Source of the DNA: Alopecurus myosuroides | Lineage: Eukaryota; Streptophyta; Magnoliopsida; Poales; Poaceae | Reading direction: 5' to 3' | Assembly: GCA_028641055.1 (NCBI GenBank) | Contig: CM054062.1 | Location: 183,333,958 to 183,397,957, forward strand | Length of the DNA: 64,000 bases | Shown: piece after piece, positions 1 to 10,393 of the stretch | How positions within the stretch are numbered: the stretch's first letter is position 1 | Layout: each line of letters begins with the position of its first letter | The notes under the pieces: model-generated | The model's database searches: none | Told to the model about the DNA's origin: nothing | Seen by the model: the letters and a program-made list of their open reading frames with translations, nothing else | Made by a program: the position numbers and the translations under genes

Positions 1-8
1 TACATAAC

Positions 9-116
9 CTGATAACAACCATCTCTTTTCTTGATAACCATCTCTTTACTTGATATGAAAAACTGATAACAACCATCTCTTTTCTTGATAACCATCTCTT
101 TACTTGATATGAAAAA
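9..116. repeat. Tandem duplication, 54-bp period, two copies
   Basis: Positions 9-62 and 63-116 carry the same 54-base unit. Inside the unit the phrase GATAAC..CCATCTCTTT also occurs twice, so there is an older short duplication within it. It lies just downstream of pol in Tat B. The same place in Tat A (about 6140) and Tat D (about 39245) has a single CAATAAAGAGATGGTTA-type sequence, so this is a local amplification in Tat B. Confidence 0.9.
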
Positions 117-244
117 TGTAGGTCAGCAAGCCGCCTCATTAAAAACCCGTCCAGTCCCCAAAGGTGCCCTGGATAGGAAAAGAGTACGTCAGAAAACCTG
201 CTGCCTATTACATCGTGCAATTCCACTTGCCAATATAGTCTTTA

Positions 245-3200
245 CTAAGTATAATACGGACGCAGCTGAGCCACGTTCCATGGTCTATCTCTTTCTTGCA
301 TAGATGAAGTGGTGTGTGCGGTGTCATTGACTGTAGCCGACTCTTCCCTTGCATCTATCAAATAATATGATCCGTTATGTAGGCTCCGGCTTATGATAAA
401 TGGTCCTTCCCATGGTGGTGATAATTTGTGTTTTCCTTCGTTTGACTGTACCAGACGCAGAACCAAGTCTCCTTCCTGGAATACCCGGGTCTTCACACGC
501 CGGCTATGATACCTCCGTAGATCTTGCTGATATATGGCTGATCTTTCCAGGGCTTGTTCTCTTTGTTCTTCTAACATATCTACGGCGTCCTGCCGGGTTT
601 TTTCGTTCTCCACTTCGACGTAAGCTGATACTCTGGGCGAATCGTGAATAATATCACTTGGTAACACTGCTTCCGCACCATAGACCATGAAGAAGGGTGT
701 CATCTGAGTGGATCTGTTAGGTGTAGTGTTGATGCCCCAAACCACAGACGGAAGTTCTTCGACCCATGCACCAGCAGCCCTAACACAGGGGACTCGCAAC
801 CGTGGTTTTAACCCACGAAGCAATTCTTGGTTTGCTCTCTCCACTTGCCCATTGGCCTGCGGGTGAGCCACTGATGCAACATCAAGCCGGATGCCATTGT
901 TGCCACAGAATTTCTCCATCTCGCCAAGAGACATGTTAGTTCCGTTGTCGGTGATTATGCTGTGGGGATACCCAAACCGGTAGATAATCCTTTTCAGGAA
1001 CTTGACTGCTGTAGCCGCTTCGCAATTAGTAACTGGCATAACCTCAACCCACTTGGTAAACTTGTCAATGGCCACCAAAAGATGTGTCTTCTTGCATGGT
1101 GACATATGGAAGGGACCAACCATGTCCATACCCCAGACGGCGAACGGCCAAGTTAATGGGATGGTCCGTAATTCCATAGCCGGTACGTGTGTTTGGCGAG
1201 CGTACCTTTGACATCCGTCACATCTTGCTACCAAACGTTCGGCATCCGATAGAGCCGTAAGCCAGAAAAATCCGTGTCGATAAGCTTTAGCCACCAGAGA
1301 CCTTGTAGATGCATGATGCCCACAGTCGCCTTCGTGTATTTCCTTGAGAATCTGTCGGCCTTCTTCTGGCGCTACGCAGCGCAAGAAGACTCCTGTTGCG
1401 CTTCTCTTGTATAATTCTCCATTGATGATAGAATACCCCTTTGCTCGCCTCAGGATTTGTCTTGCTAATACCTCCTGTTCTGGTAACTCGCCCCGTGATA
1501 GGTAGGCCAGGTATGGCTCTGTCCACTCGGGAATGGCGTGTACTGTGGCCACGTACTCCAAATCCGGGTCTTGATTTGCCAGTTCTTCCTCAGACTCGGT
1601 TTTAACTGATGGTCGCCACAACTCGTCCAGGAACACATTAGGTGGAACCGGCTCTCTACGCGAGCCGAGTCTGGCGAGTGCGTCTGCTGCCTCGTTTTTT
1701 CTTCTGTCTATGTGCTCCACCTCATACCCGGAAAAGCACCCGGCAACCCTGTCGACTTCCCTGCGGTATGCTGCCATAGTTGCATCCTTTCTGTCCCAAG
1801 TTCCCGATACCTGTTGTACCACAAGATCCGAATCTCCGAAGCATCGTATTCTTTTAATGTTCATTTCCTTGGCTACCTTTAAACCATGCAACAGGGCCTC
1901 ATACTCGGCCACGTTGTTTGAGCAATCAAAGTGAATTTGCAGTACGTAACTCAATTTGTCTCCCTTGGGCGATGTCAGCACTACTCCAGCTCCTGATCCC
2001 TCATATTGCTTTGACCCATCGAAGTGCATGGTCCATGACTCGGATTTTGGAACTGTGGTAGCCATACCTGTATGTGTCCAGTCGTTAACGAAATCAATTA
2101 AAGCTTGGGACTTGATTGCTGACCTGGGTTCGTAGTTTATGTGATAATCTCCCATCTCTATTGCCCACTTGGCTATTCTTCCCGTCGCGTCCGAGTTTCT
2201 GATAATATCCGACATTGGTATTGAGCTGACCACCGTTATAGGATGTTCTTGGAAATACGGCTTCAACTTCCTGCTGGCCATGAAGACTCCGAACACCAAC
2301 TTTTGCCAATGTGGATAGCGCTGCTTTGCTTCTGATAATACTTCACTGACGTAATAAACCGGCCTCTGAACCGGGTAACCTTTCCCGTCCTCTTTGCGTT
2401 CCACGACCACCACTGCGCTAACGGCTCGGGGGCCAGCTGCCACGTATAGCAACATAGGCTCTTTAGGACCCGGCGCCGCTAGTACTGGTGCTTCAGATAA
2501 TTGCTTCTTTAGTGCTTCAAACGCTTCATCTGCCTCTTCGTCCCATACGAATTTATCCGATTTTCGCAAGAGCCGATACAAGGGTATTGCTTTTTCTCCG
2601 AGTCTAGATATGAACCGGCTCAAGGCTGCTACACAGCCCGTGAGCTTTTGAACATGCTTCAAGTTCTCCGGCTTTTTCAAACTCTGGATTGCCTTGATTT
2701 TATCTGGATTTGCCTCAATTCCTCTCTCGGAAACTATGAAGCCGAGTAATTTCCCAGCCGGAACTCCGAATACGCACTTCGTTGGATTAAGCTTCATCTG
2801 GTACCTCCTCAGGTTTTTGAATGTCTCCTTTAGATCATCGATAAATGTCTCCGCCTTCCTGGTCTTGATGACCACGTCATCCACATAAGCATGGACGTTA
2901 CGTCCGATCTGGTCCTCAAAGCACTTTTGAATACACCGTTGGTAAGTTGCGCCAGCGTTCTTCAACCCAAATGTCATAGTTTTATAACAAAAGGCCCCAA
3001 ACGGGGTTATGAATGATGTTTTCTCCCAATCCTCCCTTTTGAGCTTAATCTGATGATACCCGGAATATGCATCCAGGAAGCATAACAGATCGCTTCCAGC
3101 TACTGCGTCTATAATCTGATCTATCCTTGGGAGCGCGAACGGATCCTTTGGGCAATGCTTGTTAAGACTAGTGAAGTCAATGCACATCCTCCACTCGTTG

Positions 3201-4600
3201 GTCTTTTTCATCACCAGAACCGGGTTAGCCAACCAATCCGGGTGAAATACTTCCATGATAAAGCCGGCTGCCAGTAGCCGAGCGATTTCTTCGCCTATAG
3301 CTTTCCTTCTTTCCTCATTCATTTTCCTCAAACCTTGTTTCACGGGCCTGGACTTGGGATCCACATGCAAACTGTGCTCAGCCAATTCTGTAGGGATACC
3401 CGGCATGTCGCTGGGTGTCCAGGCAAACACATCTGCATTCGAGCGAATGAACTCCACGAGCGCTCCCTCCTGCTCTTTTCCCAGGTTAGACCCTATGGTA
3501 AACTGCTTAGTAGAATCCCCTTCGACAAAATCTATCTTCTTGGTGTCTTGCGCTGCCTTGAATTTTGCTCTCTCATCCTCAGTATTCGGCTTTTTCAAGG
3601 CTGTTCTATCGTCCGGGTTTACTTGAGATCGGTAATATTCGAGCTCTTCCTTCCTGCATGCCTGCTCGGCCATAACTGAATCTCCTTCGTCGCACTCGGC
3701 CGCTATATCCCGGTTCCCATGTATAGTGATGGTCCGTTTAGGACCCGGGATTTTCAGCTGCAAATACACGTAGCACGGCCTAGCCATGAATTGGGCGTAA
3801 GCCGGCCTCCCCAACAGCGCGTGGTAAGGACTGCGCAACTTGACCACCTCGAACGTGAGCCACTCCACTCGATAATTATCCGTCGATTCCCCAAAAGCAA
3901 CTTCCAAGGTGATCCTTCCCTCGGGGCTCGCCGAGTGACCCGGTACGATCCCGTGAAAGATTGTTGAACTTTTCTGCAGCTGGGACTCTTTGAGACTCAT
4001 CCGTAAGAAGGTCTCCCAATAAAGGATGTTGATGCTACTTCCACCGTCCATCAGGACCTTCTTCAGCTCGTAACCATTAACCTGTGGAGCAACCACCAAC
4101 GCCAAGACTCCTGGACGCTCCACCTTTTCCGGATGATCTCTTCTACTCCACGTTATCTCTTGTTCCGCCCATCTAAGATATCCCGGCGCGGCTGATGAAA
4201 CCGAATTTGCCGCTTGCTTTGATGTCTCTTTGTTCCTGCTAGAAGTTCCTGTAGTATGCACATGATATTGTCCTTTTAAGTTAGTCGTTCGTACCGTGTC
4301 GACGAAGATATTGATCCGGCCGACCGTCAATATAAATCCGGACTCGAGGTGATCCGATTCTGGCCCCCAGCCGGGATCGTCCACCAACTTTTCTTCTTCG
4401 TGGTCGATGTAGATTTCGCCAATGACAAGATCCTCCATGCCCTTCCGAGCTTCTCCCGTGATGTAAACACCTTTGGACGCAGGCCCCACGGTGGGCGCCA
4501 ACTGTCGTGGGATAATCACGGCAGGTGTTACCAGGGGTAACTGATCTTGGGGCAAGTCGACACAGGCGTTCGGGAGAGGGTTTAGCTCAAGTGAAGACAT
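245..4600 (-). CDS. pol: Tat B polyprotein: LTR-encoded Gag leader fused to protease-RT-RNase H-aRNase H-integrase
   Basis: A single frame of about 1451 codons from the ATG at 4600 to the stop at 245. The ATG was chosen because the same start and following motif (E-L/Q-NPLPN) occur in every Tat LTR here; the open frame extends upstream only through non-ATG codons. Approximate minus-strand domain positions: protease with VLMDGGSSINIL near 4050; reverse transcriptase with YVDDVV near 2880; gypsy RNase H near 2450; a second RNase H (MHFDGSKQYEGSGAG) near 2010; integrase zinc finger with HH near 1315 and CDGC near 1217; D,D,E catalytic residues in WGMDMVG (about 1130), TDNGTN (about 945) and ERANQELL (about 830). 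Gag is almost entirely absent: about 100 residues after the start the frame jumps (near 4290) from a leader motif to the protease N-terminal motif QYHVHTTG. Pol looks enzymatically complete but could not assemble particles without Gag supplied in trans. Confidence 0.92.
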   Translation of the reverse strand: MSSLELNPLPNACVDLPQDQLPLVTPAVIIPRQLAPTVGPASKGVYITGEARKGMEDLVIGEIYIDHEEEKLVDDPGWGPESDHLESGFILTVGRINIFVDTVRTTNLKGQYHVHTTGTSSRNKETSKQAANSVSSAAPGYLRWAEQEITWSRRDHPEKVERPGVLALVVAPQVNGYELKKVLMDGGSSINILYWETFLRMSLKESQLQKSSTIFHGIVPGHSASPEGRITLEVAFGESTDNYRVEWLTFEVVKLRSPYHALLGRPAYAQFMARPCYVYLQLKIPGPKRTITIHGNRDIAAECDEGDSVMAEQACRKEELEYYRSQVNPDDRTALKKPNTEDERAKFKAAQDTKKIDFVEGDSTKQFTIGSNLGKEQEGALVEFIRSNADVFAWTPSDMPGIPTELAEHSLHVDPKSRPVKQGLRKMNEERRKAIGEEIARLLAAGFIMEVFHPDWLANPVLVMKKTNEWRMCIDFTSLNKHCPKDPFALPRIDQIIDAVAGSDLLCFLDAYSGYHQIKLKREDWEKTSFITPFGAFCYKTMTFGLKNAGATYQRCIQKCFEDQIGRNVHAYVDDVVIKTRKAETFIDDLKETFKNLRRYQMKLNPTKCVFGVPAGKLLGFIVSERGIEANPDKIKAIQSLKKPENLKHVQKLTGCVAALSRFISRLGEKAIPLYRLLRKSDKFVWDEEADEAFEALKKQLSEAPVLAAPGPKEPMLLYVAAGPRAVSAVVVVERKEDGKGYPVQRPVYYVSEVLSEAKQRYPHWQKLVFGVFMASRKLKPYFQEHPITVVSSIPMSDIIRNSDATGRIAKWAIEMGDYHINYEPRSAIKSQALIDFVNDWTHTGMATTVPKSESWTMHFDGSKQYEGSGAGVVLTSPKGDKLSYVLQIHFDCSNNVAEYEALLHGLKVAKEMNIKRIRCFGDSDLVVQQVSGTWDRKDATMAAYRREVDRVAGCFSGYEVEHIDRRKNEAADALARLGSRREPVPPNVFLDELWRPSVKTESEEELANQDPDLEYVATVHAIPEWTEPYLAYLSRGELPEQEVLARQILRRAKGYSIINGELYKRSATGVFLRCVAPEEGRQILKEIHEGDCGHHASTRSLVAKAYRHGFFWLTALSDAERLVARCDGCQRYARQTHVPAMELRTIPLTWPFAVWGMDMVGPFHMSPCKKTHLLVAIDKFTKWVEVMPVTNCEAATAVKFLKRIIYRFGYPHSIITDNGTNMSLGEMEKFCGNNGIRLDVASVAHPQANGQVERANQELLRGLKPRLRVPCVRAAGAWVEELPSVVWGINTTPNRSTQMTPFFMVYGAEAVLPSDIIHDSPRVSAYVEVENEKTRQDAVDMLEEQREQALERSAIYQQDLRRYHSRRVKTRVFQEGDLVLRLVQSNEGKHKLSPPWEGPFIISRSLHNGSYYLIDAREESATVNDTAHTTSSMQERDRPWNVAQLRPYYT
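4483..4500 (-). other. Primer-binding site of Tat B
   Basis: On the minus strand TGGCGCCCACCGTGGGGC starts two bases after the LTR end. From memory of plant tRNA sequences it is complementary to the 3' end of tRNA-Lys(CUU). It lies inside the open frame of the polyprotein, as in Tat D. Confidence 0.85.
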
Positions 4601-4978
4601 GGTATAACTTGATCTGACAGCCGGCAATCGAAGTCGCCGGATCTCTATTCTCGATACAATAACTCGATTAGGGTTTACACTGGATACTCGATACCACACG
4701 ATATTGCTAGGGTTCTTGGATCTCTCTCTCAATCTATACCCGGGGGTCGGTTTATATAGCTCCCGTACCCCCTAACTTACTTTTCAAGGCACACCCGGGT
4801 CCTACCCAGACACGGCGTGCTAACCCTAACTTTCCTTTACAACACCCACAATCCGGGTCACTAGGCCCACGAGCTTGGGCCTCCACAAACATCTTTATCC
4901 CTAGCCGTATCCTGCTCACTGTCTCTGGGCCGGGTTATTCCTCGGATCTGGGCATACCGGGTTATCATCCCCCCATCA
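4503..4978 (-). repeat. Tat B 5' LTR, 476 bp
   Basis: Minus-strand sequence begins TGATGGGGGGATGATAACCC and ends CCACGACA. It aligns throughout with the LTRs of Tat A (24986-25451), Tat C (55322-55794) and Tat D (two copies). It contains the polyprotein ATG at 4600 and a TATA-like TATATAAAC (minus) near 4750-4760. Confidence 0.9.
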
Positions 4979-6008
4979 CGGTTTCTTTTGGCTCACAGCC
5001 TTAGCAGACGCGGAGCGCTTGGTGGCAAGGTGCGACGGATGTCAAAGGTACGCTCGCCAAATCCATGTGCCGGCTATGGAGTTGCAAACAATCCCATTAA
5101 CCTGGCCATTCGTTGTTTGGGGCATGGATATGATGGGCCCCTTCCACATGTCACCCTGCAAAAAGACCCATCTTTTGGTAGCCATCGATAAATTTACAAA
5201 GTGGGTCGAGGTTATGCCAGTTACCAATTGCGAAGCAATCACAACAGTAAAGTTCCTGAAAAGGATCATCTACAGGTTTGGGTATCCTCACAGCATAATA
5301 ACAGACAATGGAACCAATATGTCCCTTGGTGAGATGGAAAATTTTTGTGGGAACAATGGTATCCGGCTTGACATAGCCTCAGTAGCCTATCCGCAAGCTA
5401 ATGGACAGGTGGAAAGGGCAAATCAGGAGTTACTTCATGGTTAAAGCCACGACTGCGAGTCCCGTGCATCAGAGCTGCTGGAGCATGGGTGGAGGAGTTG
5501 CCGTCAGTGGTTTGGGGAATTAACACTACACCTAACAGATCTACCCAAATGACCCCGTTTTTTCATGGTTTATGGTGCAGAGGCGGTATTGCCGAGTGAC
5601 ATTATTCACGACTCTCCCCGAGTGTCGGCTTACGTCGAGGTGGAGAACGAGAAGACCCGGCAAGACACCGTGGATATGCTAGAAGAGCACAGAGAACAAG
5701 CCTTGGAGAGATCAGCCATATATCAGCAGGATCTGAGGAGATATCATAGTCGGCGAGTCAAAACCCGGGTCTTCCAGGAAGGAGACCTGGTGTTGCAATT
5801 GGCACAATCAAAGGAAGGAAAACATAAGTTATCACCACCATGGGAAGGACCGTTCATCATAAGCCGGAATTTACACAACGGATCATATTACTTGATAGAT
5901 GCAAGGGAAGAGTCGGTCACTGTCAATGACACCGCTCGCACAACTTCGTCTATGCAAGAGAGGGAAAGACCATGGAACGTGGCTCAGCTACGTCCCTACT
6001 ACACCTAG
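4979..6008 (+). pseudogene. Tat A integrase remnant with two frameshifts
   Basis: Begins inside the zinc-finger region (CDGCQRYARQ) because Tat B is inserted upstream. The catalytic core motifs WGMDMMGPF, ITDNGTNM and ERANQELL are recognisable up to a stop at 5442-5444. Compared with Tat B, one G is missing near 5441 and one T is extra near 5560, so the original frame resumes about 120 bases later. The C-terminal integrase region (from VYGAEAVLPSD, 5565) then continues to the natural stop at 6008 (LRPYYT). It cannot encode a working integrase. Confidence 0.9.
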
Positions 6009-7146
6009 ACTAGACTAGGCTTACAAGTGGAACTACATGATGTAACAGGCAGCAGGTTTCAGACGCGCTCTTTTCCTATCCAGGGTACCTAAGGGGACTG
6101 GAGGGTTTCTAATGAGGCGGCTTGCTGACCTAACTTTTCTCATATCAATAAAGAGATGGTTACACTATGATGTTGTTTCTTTCTTATGTGTTTTTTTGCT
6201 AAGTTTTTATGTTTCCTGTTTTTCTTTTCTTATCTTTGTCAGGTAAGTGTTATTTGTTTGTTTATAGTACAGTAGTTTTTTCTAAAGTTTGCATATATAG
6301 GTCTTGGGGGCTGATTGCTTGAATAGCATAGTTGCAAACTCAAAGACCCGGCCACGATGCCATGAAGTTATAAGGACCGATTACTTGCAATAAGTACGGT
6401 TGCAATCTTATAACTGGACAATAGAGCCAAAATTTTCTTGATTTCTCTTGTTTAAGCTTGATGTGACTCGCAAAAATGTGGCATGCTTTGCTAGCGTGTA
6501 ATGACAATCAGTCATGATGCCCAATGGGACTTGCCTGACCCTGTTTTTATACAGTTATAGCAGCATTGAATATCCACGCGAAAGCCGGCTTACAGCAAAG
6601 AGAATCAAAAGGGTCATCCAAACCACAAGTTATGCAGAGTACAAGGTTAACAGCCGGAAACTCGCAACATATTAAGCATAACTTCAAGCCTATGTGAGTA
6701 ACTCTAGGGGTTGGGGCCTTGGCAGACACAATTTGCTCTTTGGAAACCACCAAACCCTTAGACTCGGAAATTCGGGTCTTGGGGACCCGGGACTTCGAAA
6801 ACAACAACAAATTGTCTAGCTATCAAGCCTAAAACCCACAAATCCGATTCTTGGGGACTTAGGAAATAAAGTCCACTTGTCAAAAATCCCCGAGACCCGG
6901 AAACCGAGTCTCGCAAAAGGAAAAACAGCGAAAACCAGCAACAAAAAGTCCAAGACCAGGAAATAACAAATCCATGAGAAAGGCCAGAAGGGCCACAAAG
7001 GCTATTAAGGTTCTTAGCGTATTACAAACTAAGGAAGTTGTATCGAAAAGTGCACAGGCACACTATTAAAAGGATAAATTGTTTTAGGCATATTACAAAA
7101 TGCCCATTGGCCGAATGAAGTGTTTAGAGCGGTAGAAGGTGAAACT
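6009..7146 (+). other. Tat A post-pol noncoding region
   Basis: No coding sequence. It holds blocks shared with Tat B and Tat D: the GGCAGCAGGTTTCAGACGCG block (6050-6130; Tat D 39150-39230) and the AGGTCTTGGGGGCTG block (about 6300; Tat D about 39367). A stretch rich in CTTGGGGACT-like motifs at 6770-6890 matches Tat D 39830-39950. It ends at the stop codon of the antisense gene. Confidence 0.75.
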
Positions 7147-8845
7147 TTACTCGGCATTCTTGGCCGAGTCATCAATGTTGTCCTGGGCAGCCGGGTCTTT
7201 GACTTGCTTGTCGGCGGTCTTTTCGGCCTCAGCGTCCGGGTCAGCAGCAGTACCGGCGAGCGCTAGAGGAGGGACAGCCGACGTTGAGGTGGTAGGCGCA
7301 GTATCGGCCTCAGCCTTCTTCTTCGCAGCTTCCTCCTTCCTCTAGGCAGCTTCCGGCTTCCACCGTGCCAGCATGTCAAAAGGCTTTGGCAGATCCGACT
7401 GAATTGGCTTGTCTTCGGCATCGTAAGGCGGAACAATCTTGCTTAAATCCAGACTGTCGGCGATCAAGCTCGCCGAGTGATGCACCTCAGTATTGATGCC
7501 TGCGAGAAAATAAAAGGAAATGTTAGTCGGACAAAAGACATATCCGGGTGTGATTAATCATAGCGTTACAAAGTACCAAGCAAACTATGCATAGTTCACT
7601 CGGAACTTGGGGACTAGGTGAATATACAAGCAGAGTCAGTTAATTTACGTGGTGCTTAGCCGCCATGGCTTCCAGAATGCCCTTTTCATCAGTTTTCAAG
7701 GTATAAAGAGCACCTAGAATTTCTTCAAAGTTTAGATCGTCAAGTTTCACCCCGGAGGAGCTGGGGGCCTGGTTACCCGGAGGCGGAGTCCTTTCCTGCT
7801 TGGGGGGAGGGGGAGATCCGGGTCGCCTGGGTATCAGGAGTGGGATCACCCCTTCTCGCGCCCAGGACCTCGACGTCGTCACCTCCGGGTTTGTGTGACG
7901 GAATAGGATACTCGGCCTCCTGCTCGGCCGAGTCTTTCAGTGGGTCTTCCTCTTTATCTTCTTCTTCAACGCTGCCAGCCGCGGCCTTCACGATGTCTTC
8001 CGGATCCTTCATCGCCGGGTCATCCACATCCATATCGTCCGGGTCACTGTTTGTGACCTTGGCTCTAAGGAAAAAGAGAACAAGAAACAGTCAACACACA
8101 ATAAATGAGAGATATGGAAAAAGCTAGTGTATTGAATAGCAAGAAAGGTGACTTACCCGGTGTTCACGATGAAATCCGCCAGAAGATCGTTGCTAGACCC
8201 GGACGAGGCTGATAAAGATTGGGAAAGTGAGACCCGGATTTGCCCGGCTAGTGGATGGTTTGGAGATGGAAATCTTTGAGGAGAGCGAGAAGAATGAGTT
8301 TGGGGAATACCGGCTCTGCAAACGAGGGACGAAGGGATGCCCGGGTGGAGAGGATCATCACCCGGAGAGTTCCGAGTTACCCTACGTTTGACTGGGGCGG
8401 GTTCCTTAAAGCGCGATGAGGCGATCAAGTGTTGGTTAAGCTCGCACATGTTAGCGTATGAATATGGTTTGGAGGCAATAGAGGAGTAAGGAACCTTGAA
8501 TACAATTGTTCGGGCCTTCCTCTTCGTCCCAACGTCAATGTCCGGCTCAGCTTCGCTTTCGTCGGATTGGGTCTCCTCTTTATCCTCCAACCCTGGAAAA
8601 CATAGCATATTGTCGGAAAATTGAAGCAAGTTGGGATAAAAGTTAACAAAAAGGGAAATGAGTAAGACTCGGATGTTACCCTCATCGGTATCAATCGGCT
8701 CTTCATCCTCTTCCGAGTTTTCGGAAGGAGGGGGGGTCTCGATCTTCCAGAAAGCGCTACCTTCCTGAGATAAAACACAGTGACAAAGGTTAGTGGTTGT
8801 ACCAGAAAAATGTCAGTCGGATAAAAAGTGAGGGCCATATCTTAC

Positions 8846-9790
8846 TGCTGGAGCCGGGTTGTCTCGCGTGTAGGGGTCCAGGACGGCTATGGTCCGGATC
8901 ACCTCCATTTTCTCGGTCAAGAAGTTTTTAATTATCTTGTTCGCGTCCGCGACTGGGTAATTCCTCAGTGAGTAACGAAGGGAATCCGTGAGGTGTCCAG
9001 AGTAGTTGCACATAAGTTTGGGCCGGACAGCGTTGGGTTGGATCCGGAAAGTTACCCAAGTTTTGACTAAGTTAAGCCTAAGGAGGCCGTGGGCCGAGAG
9101 TACATCGAGCTTGGTGAGGAGGGGTTGGATGGACTGCCTATCCGACTCAAAAGCGAAGGAGCTAAGATTATCGGAGAGAGTGAGGAGATCTTCGGAGAAA
9201 CCCGACAATGTCTTTTCACCGGGTGACGAGGTGTCTTGGCAATAAAAGTAAGTCTTTTGCCAGTGCTTGACATGGGAGTTAAGACTCAGAGTCGGCATTA
9301 AGAAATTCTTCCGTCTCTGGATAGAAACCCCTCCGCAAACCAGGAGGGCCCCGTCGCCGCTCTCGCGGCACGGTTTGCATTGGAATAGTTCAAGGAAGAG
9401 TGCAAGATTCGGAGGAATGCATAAATATGACTCACACAAGACAATAAAATGAGTGATGTTCAGCATGGAGTTAGGACCAATATCAAACATTCGGAGCTTG
9501 TAATGATCTAGCAATTCGCGGAAGAAAGGGTGACCCGGGGGGCGAAAACCCCGAATCACATGCTCTACGAAGATCACTACCTCATCAAGACCCGGGGAAG
9601 GCCGAGTCTCGTCCCCAGGTACACGCCAATGGATTTCTTCCCGGGCTGGTAAGACACCAGATTTGGCAAGTTCATCCAGCTTGGCCTTGGTCACTGTCGA
9701 CCTCGCCCAGTTGGCGGAGATCGATTGACTCGGCTTCACCTTGCCAGCCGGCTGTTTGCCCTTCAGTTTCGCGCTAGCCTTAGGCGCCAT
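8846..9790 (-). CDS. Main coding exon of the Tat A antisense gene
   Basis: 315 codons in phase 0, bounded by TTTCAG upstream of the ATG and GTAAGA downstream. An open frame extends 24 bases upstream (to 9814), but through the intron and without ATG support, so 9790 (MAPKASAKLK) is preferred; Tat C and Tat D start with the same MAPK motif. Basic N-terminus, then a roughly 250-residue globular domain with RGFRPPGHPFFREL, DIGPNS and KPCRESGDGALL. No membrane segment or signal peptide is visible. Confidence 0.75.
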
Positions 9791-10388
9791 GGGCTTAATC
9801 TGAAAAGGAGACAAAGTGCAGAATGTAAATGACTAGAGACCCGGAAAATGACTGTTATCCGACTTAGAGGGTAATGCTAACAGGAAATGTTGGCAGATTG
9901 GATCTAGACGAAAAAATTCCTGGGGAAAATCGTGATCACAAATGATGGAAATGTGCTGTGAGGTGTGCTGTTAAATCTAGATTAAGCAGGGGATATGGAA
10001 GTGCAAAACATGGAGTGAAAAATCGAGGGGAATGAAAAGGGCATCTAGGCGCGGAGCTAGATCCAATCTACCCGCAAGAAGAACGCAGTTCAAATCGAGG
10101 GTGAAATTCGTGGGGTTAAGGGAGCTTACCGGAGGGATTTAGGGAAGAACACGGCGGCGGCGGTCCCTAGGGCTCTCCGGTGAGCTGCTCGAGGACGCGG
10201 CGGCGGAGGTCAACGGCGGCTTCACGGCGTCGCGAGTGCCGGCGCGGATGGATGGCGGTGGCCCGTCTCCGGCGAACGAGCTCGTGGGAGGCGCCGCGGT
10301 ACGGGGCTCGAGCTTGGAGGCGAGAGCACCGAGAGAGGAGAAGAGATGGAGAGGTGATGGCAAATGGTGAAGTGGATCTGGACGGTGC

Positions 10389-10393
10389 CGTTT
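10389..10393. repeat. Target-site duplication CGTTT, left copy
   Basis: CGTTT immediately precedes the first LTR's TG and matches 24575-24579 immediately after the last LTR's CA. Together they define the outer limits of the composite and show where Tat A resumes. Confidence 0.9.

Larger units (their letters stand above)
1..4978 (-). mobile_element. Tat B: Ty3/gypsy retrotransposon of the Tat/Retand lineage, 5' LTR to post-pol region (3' end off window)
   Basis: Read on the minus strand, the element runs from its 5' LTR (4978 to 4503) through a PBS and one long polyprotein frame to a 3' noncoding region that leaves the window at position 1. Lineage follows from the polyprotein, which has a second RNase H domain after the usual one, a hallmark of Tat elements. 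At its right end the five bases 4979-4983 (CGGTT) are the expected target duplication. The sequence beyond them continues the integrase zinc-finger region of Tat A in the opposite orientation, so Tat B was inserted into Tat A. The 3' LTR, antisense gene and second target-site copy would lie to the left and are not visible. Confidence 0.88.
7147..10393 (-). pseudogene. Tat A antisense multi-exon gene (Transposase_28-like), promoter separated by an insertion
   Basis: The gene runs opposite to its retrotransposon. First exon: about 10393 to 10130, with 5' splice site CCG/GTAAGC. Intron 1: 10129-9800, ending TTTCAG. Main coding exon: ATG at 9790 to 8846 (945 nt, 315 codons), with 5' splice site CAGCA/GTAAGA. 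Exon 3: 8764-8680 (85 nt). Exon 4: 8592-8495, acidic then basic (GTKRKAR). Further exons of acidic, proline-rich sequence lead to a stop at 7147-7149. Conserved motifs include SISANWARSTVTKAKLDEL and KPCRESGDGALL. The main exon resembles the plant family called 'putative gypsy type transposon' (Pfam Transposase_28, from memory); its biochemical function is not known to me. The exons look largely open. The TATA box (24587-24594) is now 14 kb away behind the LTR composite, so the gene is probably silenced or mis-promoted. Downstream exon borders are approximate. Confidence 0.72.

Noticed and set aside
4601..4732. Upstream extension of the Tat B polyprotein to 4732
   Set aside because: The extension starts at a TTG codon and is not conserved in the other LTRs; ATG at 4600 is conserved in all Tat LTRs. 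The same argument rejects 35413 in favour of 35440 for Tat D gag.
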